Positions 1-9,100 of a stretch of DNA of 14,308 nt are shown here, piece after piece. The stretch is taken from assembly GCA_020343715.1 (NCBI GenBank), contig CP070808.1:2129668-2143975 (forward strand), in the 5' to 3' direction. Under the pieces are notes generated by a model. The model made no database searches, had not been told where the DNA came from, and was given only the letters and a program-made list of their open reading frames with translations. Origin of the DNA: Thermoplasmata archaeon. GTDB lineage: Archaea > Thermoplasmatota > DTKX01 > GCA-020343715. The first letter of the stretch is position 1. Every line of letters begins with the position of its first letter. The translations under genes and the position numbers were made by a program.

Positions 1-424
1 CGATGGTGTCCGACTGGGGGAACACCGTCACGATGAGGTTCTTCCTGTGGTGGTCGCTGCCTTGGGCGCGCACCTTGACCTTCAGGTCGTGGCGGATGGG
101 GCTGGCGTCTGGGGGGACGGACACGTTCATGCGGACGCCGGTGCCCGTGTGCTTCTCCAGGGTGGCCCGCTCGGGAAGGAACTCCACGGACCATTCCTTG
201 GGGACCTTGCCGATGTCCATGATGAGGGTGGCGTTCTCCTTCCAGTTGTTCTCGATGACGAACTGGAAGGAGGTGTTGTTACCCTGGACCACGTTCTGAC
301 CGTCCTCCCCCATGAGGGTAAGCTGTATCTTCACCTCCGGCTCGTCGTCGCCTCCAATGCATCCGCTGGAGAGCACTAGCAGGGCTATGACGGCGGACAA
401 GATCGCGTTGGTCTTCAGGGCCAT
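1..424 (-). CDS. Predicted lipoprotein with NEW3-like domain (3' end missing)
   Basis: The frame opens with ATG at 424 and stays open to the left edge, giving 141 residues without a stop. The N-terminus is a lipoprotein signal: MALK, a hydrophobic stretch (residues 8-18), then LSSGC with Cys22 as the likely lipidated residue, followed by IGGDDE. The 'GCIGG' plus acidic linker style is common in archaeal lipoproteins; Ser at -3 is a small deviation from the usual lipobox. Residues about 31-135 resemble a NEW3-type beta-sandwich: an N-rich 'FVIENNWKENATL' segment, then 'VPKEWSVEF', then 'VSVPPDASP', the same pattern repeated in the two proteases of this window. It probably sits on the outer face of the membrane as a binding or structural protein; the missing C-terminal part could hold another domain. 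Start choice: GGATGGTG lies 8 bases before the ATG, and nearby upstream ATGs are out of frame. Lipoprotein call firm, function unknown. Confidence 0.8.
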   Translation of the reverse strand, partial: MALKTNAILSAVIALLVLSSGCIGGDDEPEVKIQLTLMGEDGQNVVQGNNTSFQFVIENNWKENATLIMDIGKVPKEWSVEFLPERATLEKHTGTGVRMNVSVPPDASPIRHDLKVKVRAQGSDHHRKNLIVTVFPQSDTI

Positions 425-450
425 AGCGGGGCACCATCCTTCTCATCTGG

Positions 451-469
451 CCAGCATCACACGTGCTGG
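451..469 (-). other. Leader hairpin before the lipoprotein gene
   Basis: The six bases CCAGCA (451-456) and TGCTGG (464-469) are perfect inverted repeats around a seven-base loop. With a transcription start near 474, as predicted from the TATA box at 496-503, the hairpin would lie almost at the 5' end of the lipoprotein mRNA and end about 10 bases before its ribosome binding site. It could be an mRNA leader structure or a DNA operator; a chance repeat is not excluded. Confidence 0.35.
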
Positions 470-495
470 ACGTTGGCCTCTGTATTGCGTCCCCC

Positions 496-510
496 TTTTT
501 ATAGTTTGTT
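496..510 (-). promoter_or_regulatory. TATA box and BRE-like element of the lipoprotein gene
   Basis: On the minus strand the sequence reads AACAAAC followed by TATAAAAA, a near-ideal archaeal TATA box (496-503) with an A-rich BRE-like element just upstream (504-510). It stands out against a GC-rich background. Transcription would start near 474, giving a leader of about 50 bases before the ATG at 424. The gene is therefore probably transcribed independently of the winged-helix gene that ends at 537. Confidence 0.7.
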
Positions 511-536
511 GACTCGGAACTTTACGGCCCAACGGC

Positions 537-1829
537 TCAACCAGGCCTCAGGAAGCCCCCACCAGCGTCGTGGACGAGGCCGTCGTCCACCAGGTCCTCG
601 AGGGTCTCCCTGGCCTCCTCCTCGCCCAGGCCCTGGGCCACGGCCAAGTCGATGACCTCCACCCGGGGCGCGCCCATGTGGTGGGCTTGGGTCAGCTCCC
701 GCACGGCCGACAGCACGGCCTCCCGGGCCCTTCCAGGTTCCATGGCTCCCTCGCCGGCCAGGTGGACCCCCCGGTCGTCGCGCCAGAGCTGGCCCGTCGC
801 CAGGAGGCCCTCCAGGGTACGGTTGGCCCTGGCGGTGGGGAGCCCTCGGCTCCTGGCCGCCCTCAGCACCGTCACCGTCGGCACGGGCCTCCCCTTGTCC
901 TCGGAGAGGGCGTGGACGATCTCCAAGACCAGCTTCCCCGCCTCGGCGGGTCCGCCCTCGGGACCCGCCAACCTAACCTCTCCGCCGTCCCTGACCACGT
1001 CACCGCTGTCCACCAGGTCGTCCAAGGCCTCATGGACCTCGGCCAGCTCCAGGCCCCGGGACGTCAGCTCCCGCTCCAGGCGGGCGTCCAGCACACCTAT
1101 CCCGTCGGTGTCCATCTCCTCGAGGGCGGCGAAGACCTGATGGTGGACCTCCTCGATGGCCTCCATGTCCAGGGCGGCCCTGAGCTGTCCGCCGTGACCC
1201 TCGTCGAGGCGACCGGACTCGACCAGCTGGTCGATGGCCTCCTCCACCTCGTCCCTGGCGAGGCCGCGGCCCGTCAGCGTTTGGACCACGTCCTCCCGAG
1301 AACCGCCTCGACCCTCGGTGGACAGGCCCCCGAGGACGTCCAGCACCGCCGTCTCCAGGTCCTCCTCCTGGACGAACCCGTCCACCATCAACCTGCCAGG
1401 GGCTCCGTGGTAGACCGTCCCCTCGTCGATCAGCTCCTCCAGGGCCTCGTGGACCAGCACCCTCTCCAGGCCGGTTGCGTTGACCACCTCGTCCACAACC
1501 TGCCCCTCCAAGGCCCCGTCGGGGCCTGTGCACAGGCGACGCACCGTGGCCATCACCGCCATCCTCGCGTCCTCGGGGCCCATGGCCTCCAGCTCCGTAA
1601 GCATGTCGTCGGGAAGGTCCTTAGAGCCCTCGTCGAGGACCCCACGCTCGCCCGCCTCCGTGGCCCGGGTCCGGGCGTCCTCGAGGTATCCGGAGAGCCT
1701 GGCCTTGTCGTCCGCGTGACCAGGAGGGAGGATCTCCAGCGCCATGTCCAGGCACTCGGCCTCCCGCCTGTGGTCACCCACTCTGGCGAAATCCTCGGCC
1801 ATGGCCTCCCAGCGCTGCCACTCCTTCAT
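537..1829 (-). CDS. Protein with five tandem winged-helix-like units
   Basis: This is a 430-residue, strongly acidic protein with no signal peptide or membrane segment, so it is probably cytoplasmic. Residues 1-60 are helical and could be a TPR-like hairpin. From residue 88 to the end, the same 60-70 residue pattern occurs five times (about 88-150, 157-221, 223-288, 297-358, 366-429): a hydrophobic helix, then a helix ending in 'xxG[L]', then a helix ending 'LhxxG', then a short beta hairpin with 'GxhxL'. This is the winged-helix pattern and reminds me of the C-terminal winged helix of archaeal MCM, though no MCM ATPase part is present. The presumed recognition helices of units 1, 2, 3 and 5 are rich in Glu and Asp; only unit 4 is basic ('RAARSRGLPTARANRTLEG'). 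DNA binding is thus uncertain and protein binding is as likely. The start is ATG at 1829 with GGAAGGGGGG upstream; the gene follows the second protease by 36 bases without a visible TATA box, so it is probably last in that operon. Confidence 0.8.
   Translation of the reverse strand: MKEWQRWEAMAEDFARVGDHRREAECLDMALEILPPGHADDKARLSGYLEDARTRATEAGERGVLDEGSKDLPDDMLTELEAMGPEDARMAVMATVRRLCTGPDGALEGQVVDEVVNATGLERVLVHEALEELIDEGTVYHGAPGRLMVDGFVQEEDLETAVLDVLGGLSTEGRGGSREDVVQTLTGRGLARDEVEEAIDQLVESGRLDEGHGGQLRAALDMEAIEEVHHQVFAALEEMDTDGIGVLDARLERELTSRGLELAEVHEALDDLVDSGDVVRDGGEVRLAGPEGGPAEAGKLVLEIVHALSEDKGRPVPTVTVLRAARSRGLPTARANRTLEGLLATGQLWRDDRGVHLAGEGAMEPGRAREAVLSAVRELTQAHHMGAPRVEVIDLAVAQGLGEEEARETLEDLVDDGLVHDAGGGFLRPG
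540..1568 (-). repeat. Five-fold internal winged-helix repeat (protein level)
   Basis: Codons 88-430 of the 430-residue gene encode five diverged copies of one unit. Shared marks are 'NATGLERV..ALEELIDEG', 'TGRGLARD..AIDQLVESG', 'TSRGLELA..ALDDLVDSG', 'ARSRGLPT..TLEGLLATG' and 'AVAQGLGE..TLEDLVDDG', each followed by a short strand-turn-strand. The copies have diverged enough that no obvious DNA-level repeat is left, so the duplications are old. Confidence 0.75.
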
Positions 1830-1865
1830 GTTCCCCCCTTCCTAGCCCCGTTCTTCTCGGCCACC

Positions 1866-4800
1866 TCAATCCTCGGTGAACTGGGAACCGCAGTTGGAGC
1901 ACATGAGGCTTCCGGACGGGTACTCCATCACCTTTCCTCCGCACCTGGGGCAGTCACCCACGTAGAATGGCTCGCCCTGCTCGGCTATCGTGGCCCCCGT
2001 CGCGTACTGGGAGTCGGCGGAGTACATGTCGTACTCGTCGGACATCCGGTCCATCACGGAGGTGTCGGACAGCAGTTCCTCCACCGTCTCTGGCGGCTTG
2101 GCCGGCGGTGGCGGTGGTGGCAGACGCCTCTCTGTGGCCTGGGCCTGGGCCGGAGGCGGCGGCGGTGGCAGGCGTCGACCCTGGGCTGAACCGGGCTCCT
2201 CGAAGGACAGCTGGGTATCGCCGCCCCGGCGTGATAGCATGGCGGCGATGACGATGACCACGATGACCACGATCAGGAGGACCATCATCATCTGGGTGGT
2301 GAGGAACGGCTCGTCGGAACCCCCTCCCCCATCCGGCTCGTCGGTGCCCGTGTCCATGACGTACAGCGTCATGTTGTAGGTGTCAACGATGGGTCCGTAG
2401 GAAAGGACGAGCTGCAGGTGGTAGAAGGAGGACGGGGTCGTCTTGGGCGTGGTCACCAAAACGTCGAACTGCTGCTCCTTGAAGGGGTCCAGCCGCGCCA
2501 TGTCCGGGTCGTAGGTCACGACCCAGTCGGTGGGCGCACCGGTCAGCTCGATGGTGAAGTCCGTGGGCAGGTTGCACAGGCTGGTGACTCCCAGGCTGTA
2601 CCTGGTCGAGTCGCCGGGGTACACCGCCGACCCGCTCCCGAGGAGCACGTGGGAGGCATCGAAGACCTCCTCCACGTATACGGTCACCGTCATCTCCCGC
2701 AGGTACTCACGGGTGTAGATCTGGACGGTGAAGGTGTACTCCCCCGACCGGGCGTTGGGCGGGCAGAACAGCTCCCCGGTGACGTTGAACGACTCGAAGG
2801 CCTCAAGACCCAGGACCTCGGGGATGGGGATCGTGGAGTACCAGCCCTTGGGGACCTGGTCGTCGTAGAAGAAGTTGTCGTTGCCGTTGCCCAGGTTGTG
2901 GATGTCTATGGTGTACGTGACCTTCTGACCGGGCATCACATGGTTCTCGGCCCGCATCGTGGCGTCCATGGCGGTGGTCTTGCGCACCTGTGTCCGCGCC
3001 TTGAGGGTCTCGGACTGGCCCGTGCTGGACGTGACCGTGATGTCCAGCTCGGCGATGGTCCCGCTGAGGGCCTCCTCGGGCGAGGACAGCTCCAGGGTGA
3101 CCACCTTGGTCACGTTGTCCTCCAGCGTTATGTCCTCGTCACTGAAGTCCGCTTGCCATCCGTCCGGTAGGTTGAACACGTCGAAGTAGTACGAGTCCTC
3201 GCCATTGCCCGTGTTGGTGACGTTAATCTCGTGGACGACCGAGTTGCCCGGCAGCACAGAGCTCCCTTGCTTGGACAGCTCCGAGTCAAGGCCGTGGACC
3301 TGTCCCACTGTCGCATCGGAGGACAGGGCCGTCATGTACGTCGAGTTGCCCGTGGAGGTCACCTTGACGTTCAGGCTGAACCTCTCGCCGGCCTTGGCGG
3401 CCGAGGGAGGTGTGACCCTCATGGCGATGGTGCCTGTCTTCTCAACACCCAGTGTGATGTCGTCATTGTCCAGCGAGACCGACCACCCCACGGGTATGCC
3501 CTCTGTGGAAAGGGTGTATGTGTCCACCACGTTGCCTGTGTTGAGGACGTTGACCTCCAGGCGTGTCTCCAGGCCTGGCCAGACGGTCACCTGGGCAGGG
3601 AGCAGGTCTGTGAGCATGCCGTAACCCTTCACGAAACGGCCCATGACGACTCGGTTGTTGTCCTTGACGAACTCCTCGTTCACGACCAGGGTGTCCACGT
3701 CCACCACGAACTCCCAGTCGCCGCGCACTGCGACCCACCGGTGGGTGAAGTGGATGGACTGCCAGGGGACGAGGCGCGTGTCGTCGTTTTCCTCGAAGGT
3801 TATCTTCTCCCCCGAGTCCAGGTCGTGCACGTAGACCTCGTAGTGGAACGGTGCGAAGGGCAGGTTGCCCATGGCGACGATGTCGCCGGTGAACACGATA
3901 CCCTCGCCCTCGTCGACCTCCTCCTTGTTGAGGGTCACGTTCTCGGCCACCAGGTCCCGCCACTTGTCCTGCAGGTCGCCCTGGGCGACGAACGCGTAGT
4001 TCTGGGGCCCATTGGGCGTATCCCGGGCGAAGACGGTGGCGGACCAGAAGCCGGCCTTGGCCGATGGCAGCACGATCTTCTCCACGTTGTTGATGGTGTC
4101 GTTGGACAAATCGTCGCCTGGCAGGGAGTGGCCCTGGACGTTGAAGTTGTTGGCGATGTACACGTTCCCGTCGGGGTCGGTGACCACCAGGTCCAGGTCG
4201 CTGACCAGGGCCTTGGAGGCCGAGGGGGAGCCCACGTAGTCGGTCCACGCCAGGGTGAACTTGACGGTCCTCTGGCCCGCCTCGACCTGGTAGATGTACC
4301 GCTTCGATTCCTTCCCGCCGACCTGGAGCATCTCGTCCTGGTCGTAGTAGAAGGTCCTGTAGTCAGGGGTCTCGATGAGCTTGGTGAGGTTCACACGGCC
4401 CCAGCCCTGCTTCGTCCCTGGGTAGATGGGGTCGGAGTTCAGCTTGTCCGCCCCGTTGATGAGGAGGGCCTTGACCAAGGCAGGGGACGGGTTGTGCCCC
4501 CAGATCGTGTTGGAGAAATCGTATACCTGAGCCACCGCGCCCGCGGTGGCAGGGCAGGACATGGAGGTGCCGCTGGCGGAGGTCCAGGATTCCCCGCCGT
4601 CGGCGGGAGGGCTGAAGGGCATAGTGGTCGGCCGCCTTGCGGCTGATGAGACCACGTGTGCCCCCGAGGCCACCACGTCGGGCTTTGTGCGGCCGTCCGC
4701 CGTCGGTCCCCGGCTGGAGAAGCCGGCCACCGATGTCGAGGAGACGCCGTTCTTGTCGTTCCCGGTGGCGCCCACGCTGATGATGTTCTTGGCAGATGCG

Positions 4801-6134
4801 GGGGAGCCCATGGTCCTGTCGCCACGACCGCCGGAGTTGCCCGCTGAGAAGCAGAACACCAGCGGTTGGGCGCCGGGTTTGGTGCCGTCAGCGTCCCTGA
4901 CCATGGTGTCGTAGACCACCTCGTTGCTGGTGTAGCGGCCTCCACGCATCTCTCCCCACGAGTTGCTGTTCACGACAGCACCCCGCTGGGAGGCGTCACG
5001 ACCGAGGACCTCGAAGTTGCCGTAGAAGTTGAACCCGTCGAATATGTCCTGGGAGAACACCGTGGCCCCGGGCGCCACACCGATGTACTTGCGCTGGGCA
5101 GCGGTGGTGTCCGTGGGATAGGGCAGGCCGACCCCGGCAATGGTGCCCAGCACGTGGGTCCCGTGGCCGTAGGTGTCCCTATTCGCGTCGCCGCCCACGT
5201 AGTTGACGGAGGGTACCTTGTTGGGGAAATTGCCGTGGGCCCCATCCAGGCCGGTGTCGGCGGCGGACACCACGAAGCCCTCGCCGGTGATGCCCTCGAA
5301 CTCGCCGGTCACGTCGTTCCAGGACCAAAGGCGCATGGACTGGGTCAGGTTCCAAGGCCCGTCGGTAATCTGTCGGGAGCCGATGAGTCGGGCCGAGTTG
5401 TCGTTGTGGAGCTCGGGGACGGACCTGGGCTCGATCCACTCCACGTCGGGATGCCGGGCCAGGGCCATGAGGCCCGCCCTTGGCACCAGGGCCTGGACGA
5501 GACGGGTGTGTTCCCCCACATGGTCCAGGTAACCTCCCAGCCTGGAGACGTCCTTGGACAGCTCCCGTGGGTCGTCGATGGCCAGGATTGCAAGGCTCAT
5601 GAAAGGGTCGGGCGAGTCCCAGGTGTCCGGGGACACCCTGAAGGCCGAGTGGAAGGGACCGACCCATCGGACGTAGGGAAGGTCCACCACGTCCCTCCGG
5701 CCCTCTCGGGTCATCTTGACGATGAAGGCATTGTCGGGGATGTAGGACACGACCCGGCATCCGATGTCCTCCATTCCTCGGGTCCATTGGGGTAGCGTGG
5801 GTCCGATGAGCTGGACCAGGAACAGACCGTCCCATCGATGGGTGACGAGCTCCTCGGGCAGCGCTATGGTGTCCTCCAGGGGGTCGAAGCTCCCGGCCAC
5901 CAGATGGATCTCCGAGGGGCCTGAGTACTGTGCACCGGCGCCCACCTCGGACGTGAGCAGTTCCCCGTCCAGGGAAGGTCGCTCGGGCAGACCATGGGTG
6001 GAGGGCATCACCGCCAGGAGCCCTGGCAGCGTCATGGCGACGATGACGATCAGGACGGCATGCTTCCTCAAGATACGGGTGCCGTACATCGAGGAGGGCA
6101 TGATCCGGCCCAGGGTCATCGTCACCGATCCCAT
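1866..6134 (-). CDS. Membrane-anchored subtilisin-like protease (S8) with cytoplasmic zinc ribbon, copy B
   Basis: A secreted serine protease anchored by a C-terminal membrane helix (1422 residues). In order: signal sequence (about 25-42); long propeptide of two similar halves (about 103-165 and 180-243); S8 catalytic domain with Asp293 (ADTGLD), His324 (GHGTHV), oxyanion Asn433 (SAGNSGG) and Ser524 (SGTSMS); a jelly-roll-like domain (about 590-720) ending 'NGPQNYAFVAQG', as in KP-43-type subtilases; a CARDB-like domain (about 725-838); four NEW3-like domains (about 839-1260); an acidic, Gly-rich stem; a membrane helix (about 1279-1300) followed by SRRGG; two RRLPPPPPP motifs; and a zinc ribbon Cys1395-x2-Cys1398...Cys1412-x2-Cys1415. 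All catalytic residues are present. The ATG at 6134 overlaps the stop of the upstream protease (TGATG), with AGGAGG at 6142-6147, which argues against the longer frame starting at 6221. Substrates unknown; the positive residues after the helix place the zinc ribbon inside the cell (inference). Confidence 0.93.
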   Translation of the reverse strand: MGSVTMTLGRIMPSSMYGTRILRKHAVLIVIVAMTLPGLLAVMPSTHGLPERPSLDGELLTSEVGAGAQYSGPSEIHLVAGSFDPLEDTIALPEELVTHRWDGLFLVQLIGPTLPQWTRGMEDIGCRVVSYIPDNAFIVKMTREGRRDVVDLPYVRWVGPFHSAFRVSPDTWDSPDPFMSLAILAIDDPRELSKDVSRLGGYLDHVGEHTRLVQALVPRAGLMALARHPDVEWIEPRSVPELHNDNSARLIGSRQITDGPWNLTQSMRLWSWNDVTGEFEGITGEGFVVSAADTGLDGAHGNFPNKVPSVNYVGGDANRDTYGHGTHVLGTIAGVGLPYPTDTTAAQRKYIGVAPGATVFSQDIFDGFNFYGNFEVLGRDASQRGAVVNSNSWGEMRGGRYTSNEVVYDTMVRDADGTKPGAQPLVFCFSAGNSGGRGDRTMGSPASAKNIISVGATGNDKNGVSSTSVAGFSSRGPTADGRTKPDVVASGAHVVSSAARRPTTMPFSPPADGGESWTSASGTSMSCPATAGAVAQVYDFSNTIWGHNPSPALVKALLINGADKLNSDPIYPGTKQGWGRVNLTKLIETPDYRTFYYDQDEMLQVGGKESKRYIYQVEAGQRTVKFTLAWTDYVGSPSASKALVSDLDLVVTDPDGNVYIANNFNVQGHSLPGDDLSNDTINNVEKIVLPSAKAGFWSATVFARDTPNGPQNYAFVAQGDLQDKWRDLVAENVTLNKEEVDEGEGIVFTGDIVAMGNLPFAPFHYEVYVHDLDSGEKITFEENDDTRLVPWQSIHFTHRWVAVRGDWEFVVDVDTLVVNEEFVKDNNRVVMGRFVKGYGMLTDLLPAQVTVWPGLETRLEVNVLNTGNVVDTYTLSTEGIPVGWSVSLDNDDITLGVEKTGTIAMRVTPPSAAKAGERFSLNVKVTSTGNSTYMTALSSDATVGQVHGLDSELSKQGSSVLPGNSVVHEINVTNTGNGEDSYYFDVFNLPDGWQADFSDEDITLEDNVTKVVTLELSSPEEALSGTIAELDITVTSSTGQSETLKARTQVRKTTAMDATMRAENHVMPGQKVTYTIDIHNLGNGNDNFFYDDQVPKGWYSTIPIPEVLGLEAFESFNVTGELFCPPNARSGEYTFTVQIYTREYLREMTVTVYVEEVFDASHVLLGSGSAVYPGDSTRYSLGVTSLCNLPTDFTIELTGAPTDWVVTYDPDMARLDPFKEQQFDVLVTTPKTTPSSFYHLQLVLSYGPIVDTYNMTLYVMDTGTDEPDGGGGSDEPFLTTQMMMVLLIVVIVVIVIAAMLSRRGGDTQLSFEEPGSAQGRRLPPPPPPAQAQATERRLPPPPPPAKPPETVEELLSDTSVMDRMSDEYDMYSADSQYATGATIAEQGEPFYVGDCPRCGGKVMEYPSGSLMCSNCGSQFTED

Positions 6135-9100
6135 CAGGCCGCCTCCTGGTGACCACACATGGGGCAATAGGCCCCTCCACCGGGTCCCATTGGCTGCATG
6201 GCGTTCCCGCACTCGGGGCATGACCCGCCCGCTGCGGGAGCCGCCACGGGCGCGACCTCGGGAGAGGCCGTGTCCTCCGACTCCTCGACACCGCCCTCGG
6301 CCCAGGCCTCCTCCTCCGTGGCAGCGGGTGGTGGGACCTCGGCCGCCGGGGGCGGTGGCGGGACCCTTCGGGAGGCCATCTCATCGGCCAGGACCTCTGA
6401 GGTCGCCCTCTCGGACCGGCTGTCCTTGAAGAAATCCTCCTCCATCTTGGAGTCGGACCTGCGCCGCTGGGCGCTGGTGAACAGGAAGTAGCCCACGACG
6501 ATGGCCACCACGATGCCGATGATCAGGCCCAGGAGCCAGATGGGGAAGCCCTCGTCATCATCGCCGCCGTTCCCGTTGCCGTTCGGCGGTGGCTCCACGG
6601 TCCTCTGTTCGATGGTGATGTTGACCTGTACCGACTCCCGCTCCACGCCCTCGGCGTAGACGAAGGTGACGGTGTACCTGCCGATGAGCAGCTCGGCGTC
6701 GTTGGCGGCGGTGAAGGCGATGATGAATGTCCCTATCTCGTCCTGGGCCAGGTCCCTGAAGGTAGGCCTGGCCTCGGCCTCCACGCCTCGACTGAGACCG
6801 GAGAACTCGACGGTGATGAAGTCCGGGCCGTTGCCGCTGTTGGTGACACGGAACTCCATGGTGAGCTCCTGGCCCTGGGTAAGGTTCCTGTTGTGGGAAC
6901 CGTCCAGCGAGACGGATACCCGGGGCAACCAGTCCACCACGAAGGTCAGGTCCTTGGTCGTCAGGACATCCTCGCCCGACTTGATCACCAGGACGACATC
7001 GTGGTCGCCCGCGGTGGCCGTGAGGGACACGGTTATCCACATCTGGACCGTCTTAGTCTCTCCCTGGGTCAGGAAGACCGAGGGCTCCGAGGTCCGCACC
7101 TCCCAGCCCTCGGGCACGGTGGCCGTGGGCGTGAGCAGGTCCTCGCCGTTGCCGGTGTTGGTCACGTCGAAGGTGAGGCTCTTTTCCTCGCCCGGCATGA
7201 CCGGCAGGGTGTCCGAGTCCAGGGGCGCGATCTCCGCCGAGGGAAGGTGCTTGATGACCACGGAGCCAGTGACCGACCTGGACACGTTGGCGTTCTTGGC
7301 CGATGTGACCTTGACAATGAAGGCTATCGTCTCACCCGCGGGGAGGTCCGTGGCGGACGCCGCGTCCAGGGCGACGACGATGCCACCATGGACGGTCTCG
7401 CCCACGGCGGTGGCGAAGGTCGTCCTGTTGAGGGTGAACGTCACACCGTCGTCGGGACCCGACTGCTGCCAGTGTGTCACCCTATAGGTGTCGCCCGCGT
7501 TGCCGTTGTTGGTGATTGTGAACTCGAAGGGGGCCTCCTCGCCCGGGGCCGTGTCGATGCTGCGCACGTCCATCTCCAGCGAGAGGTCGAACACCTCGGC
7601 CACGTTGGTCTGGGTGCGGAGCACCACCTGATGCGTATCGTTCCCTTGGGAGGACACCGTGACGTTGACGAAGGCGGCCTCCCACGCCATGAGGCCCTGG
7701 GGGACGGTAACCGTCAGGACGGCGGTCTTTGTCCCACCCGGGATGATGTCCAGGAACGTCGCGTCCAGGCGGGCGTTCCACCCGCTGGGCGGCTCGGACC
7801 TTGTGAGGATGAACAGGTCGGGGACGTTACCCTCGTTGGTCACCTCCATGGTGAACTCCACGTCCGTGCCGGGAAGGCCGTCCTGGACCGACTGGTCCAC
7901 GTCTCCCGAGACCCCGAATCCCTTGATGAACACCTCCTTGGAGGCGTTGTTGTTCTGGTACGATTCCTCCGCCATTGTGCGGAGGGGGTTGGGGATTACC
8001 TTGATGGTGAACTCTCCCCGGACGGCGGTCCAGTTGGCGTAGATGCGCACACCTGACCTGGGCTCGATGTCGTCGAAGCCCTGGGTCAGCCTCTCGTGGA
8101 GGCTGCCGAACTCGTTCATGATGTTGATCACCCAGGGCACCGCCGGAGCGGGCAGGTTGCCCAGGTTGGCCAGGTCGAACACGATGGGGATGACGTCGCC
8201 CTCGGCGGCGTCGGTGGCCCTCACGGAGAGGTTCTGGGCGGCGATGTCCACGAACTTCTTGTTGACGTTGCCCACCACGGCGACGGCGAAGTCCTGGTTC
8301 CCGCCGTTCCACACAGGGGGTAGCTGGCTGGCCCTGACGGTGACCTCCCACTCCCCCGCCTCGGGGTCCTCGATGTACACCATCTCCACGTTGTTGGTGT
8401 CGTCGGCGTTGCCGCCGGTGATGCTCTTGCCACCGCCGAACACGTTGCCCTTGTACACCTGGCCCGAGGGACTCTCCACCTCCAAATCCAGGTCGTTGAT
8501 GAGCATCTTGCCACTGAACACCTCCGAGGGCAGGTCGGTCCAGACCAGGGACACCCGCAGCGGGTTGCCCGGCTGGACGTCGTAACGGTACGACTGGGAC
8601 TCGCCCACGTTGTAGAACTTGGTGGTCTGGTCGACGAACTCCATGTTGTTGTCCCGGGTCTCGACTATGGCTCGGCTCACGTTCACCCGGCCCCAACCCT
8701 GCTCCCTGCTGGGCCACTCGGACGTTGACAGGTGGTCAGCGGAGGCCAGGAGTATGGACTTGACAACCGCTGGCGAGGGCTCGGACTGGCCCTGCTTGGA
8801 GATCAGGTAGTCCATCACCAGGGCGGCGGAGCCCGATACGACGGGGGCGGACATGGAGGTCCCACCATATGTGATGTAGGAGTGGTCGCCCGCCTCGGGG
8901 GGCAGCGAGCCGGTGGAGCCGCTGTCGGCGATGCCCCAGGTGGAGACCACGTCGTCGCCGGGTCCCACCAGGTCGGGCTTGATGCGACCGTCGTCGGTCC
9001 ATCCGCGGGAGGAGTGCAGCCACACCTCGTCCTTCCCCGTCACGTTCTTGCCGTTGCCCGTGGAGCCCACGGTTATGACGTTCTTGGCCGAGGCGGTGAC

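Noticed and set aside
537..1829. Winged-helix gene as a truncated MCM helicase
   Set aside because: No Walker A, Walker B or arginine-finger motifs are present, and the winged-helix unit is repeated five times, which MCM proteins do not show.
570..2189. Long plus-strand open frame (539 codons) opposite the winged-helix and protease B genes
   Set aside because: It is antisense to a gene with clear repeats and a zinc ribbon; its His/Gly/Val-rich composition is that of a shadow frame in GC-rich DNA, and it shows no domain or ribosome binding site.
3231..4646. Plus-strand open frame of 471 codons inside protease B
   Set aside because: Opposite the catalytic and sandwich domains of protease B; no recognisable motif.
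6135..6221. Start of protease B at 6221
   Set aside because: It would overlap 88 bases of protease A, including its zinc ribbon; the ATG at 6134 has a good ribosome binding site and precedes the signal sequence closely.
6893..8056. Plus-strand open frame of 387 codons inside protease A
   Set aside because: Shadow of the NEW3-like coding region on the other strand.
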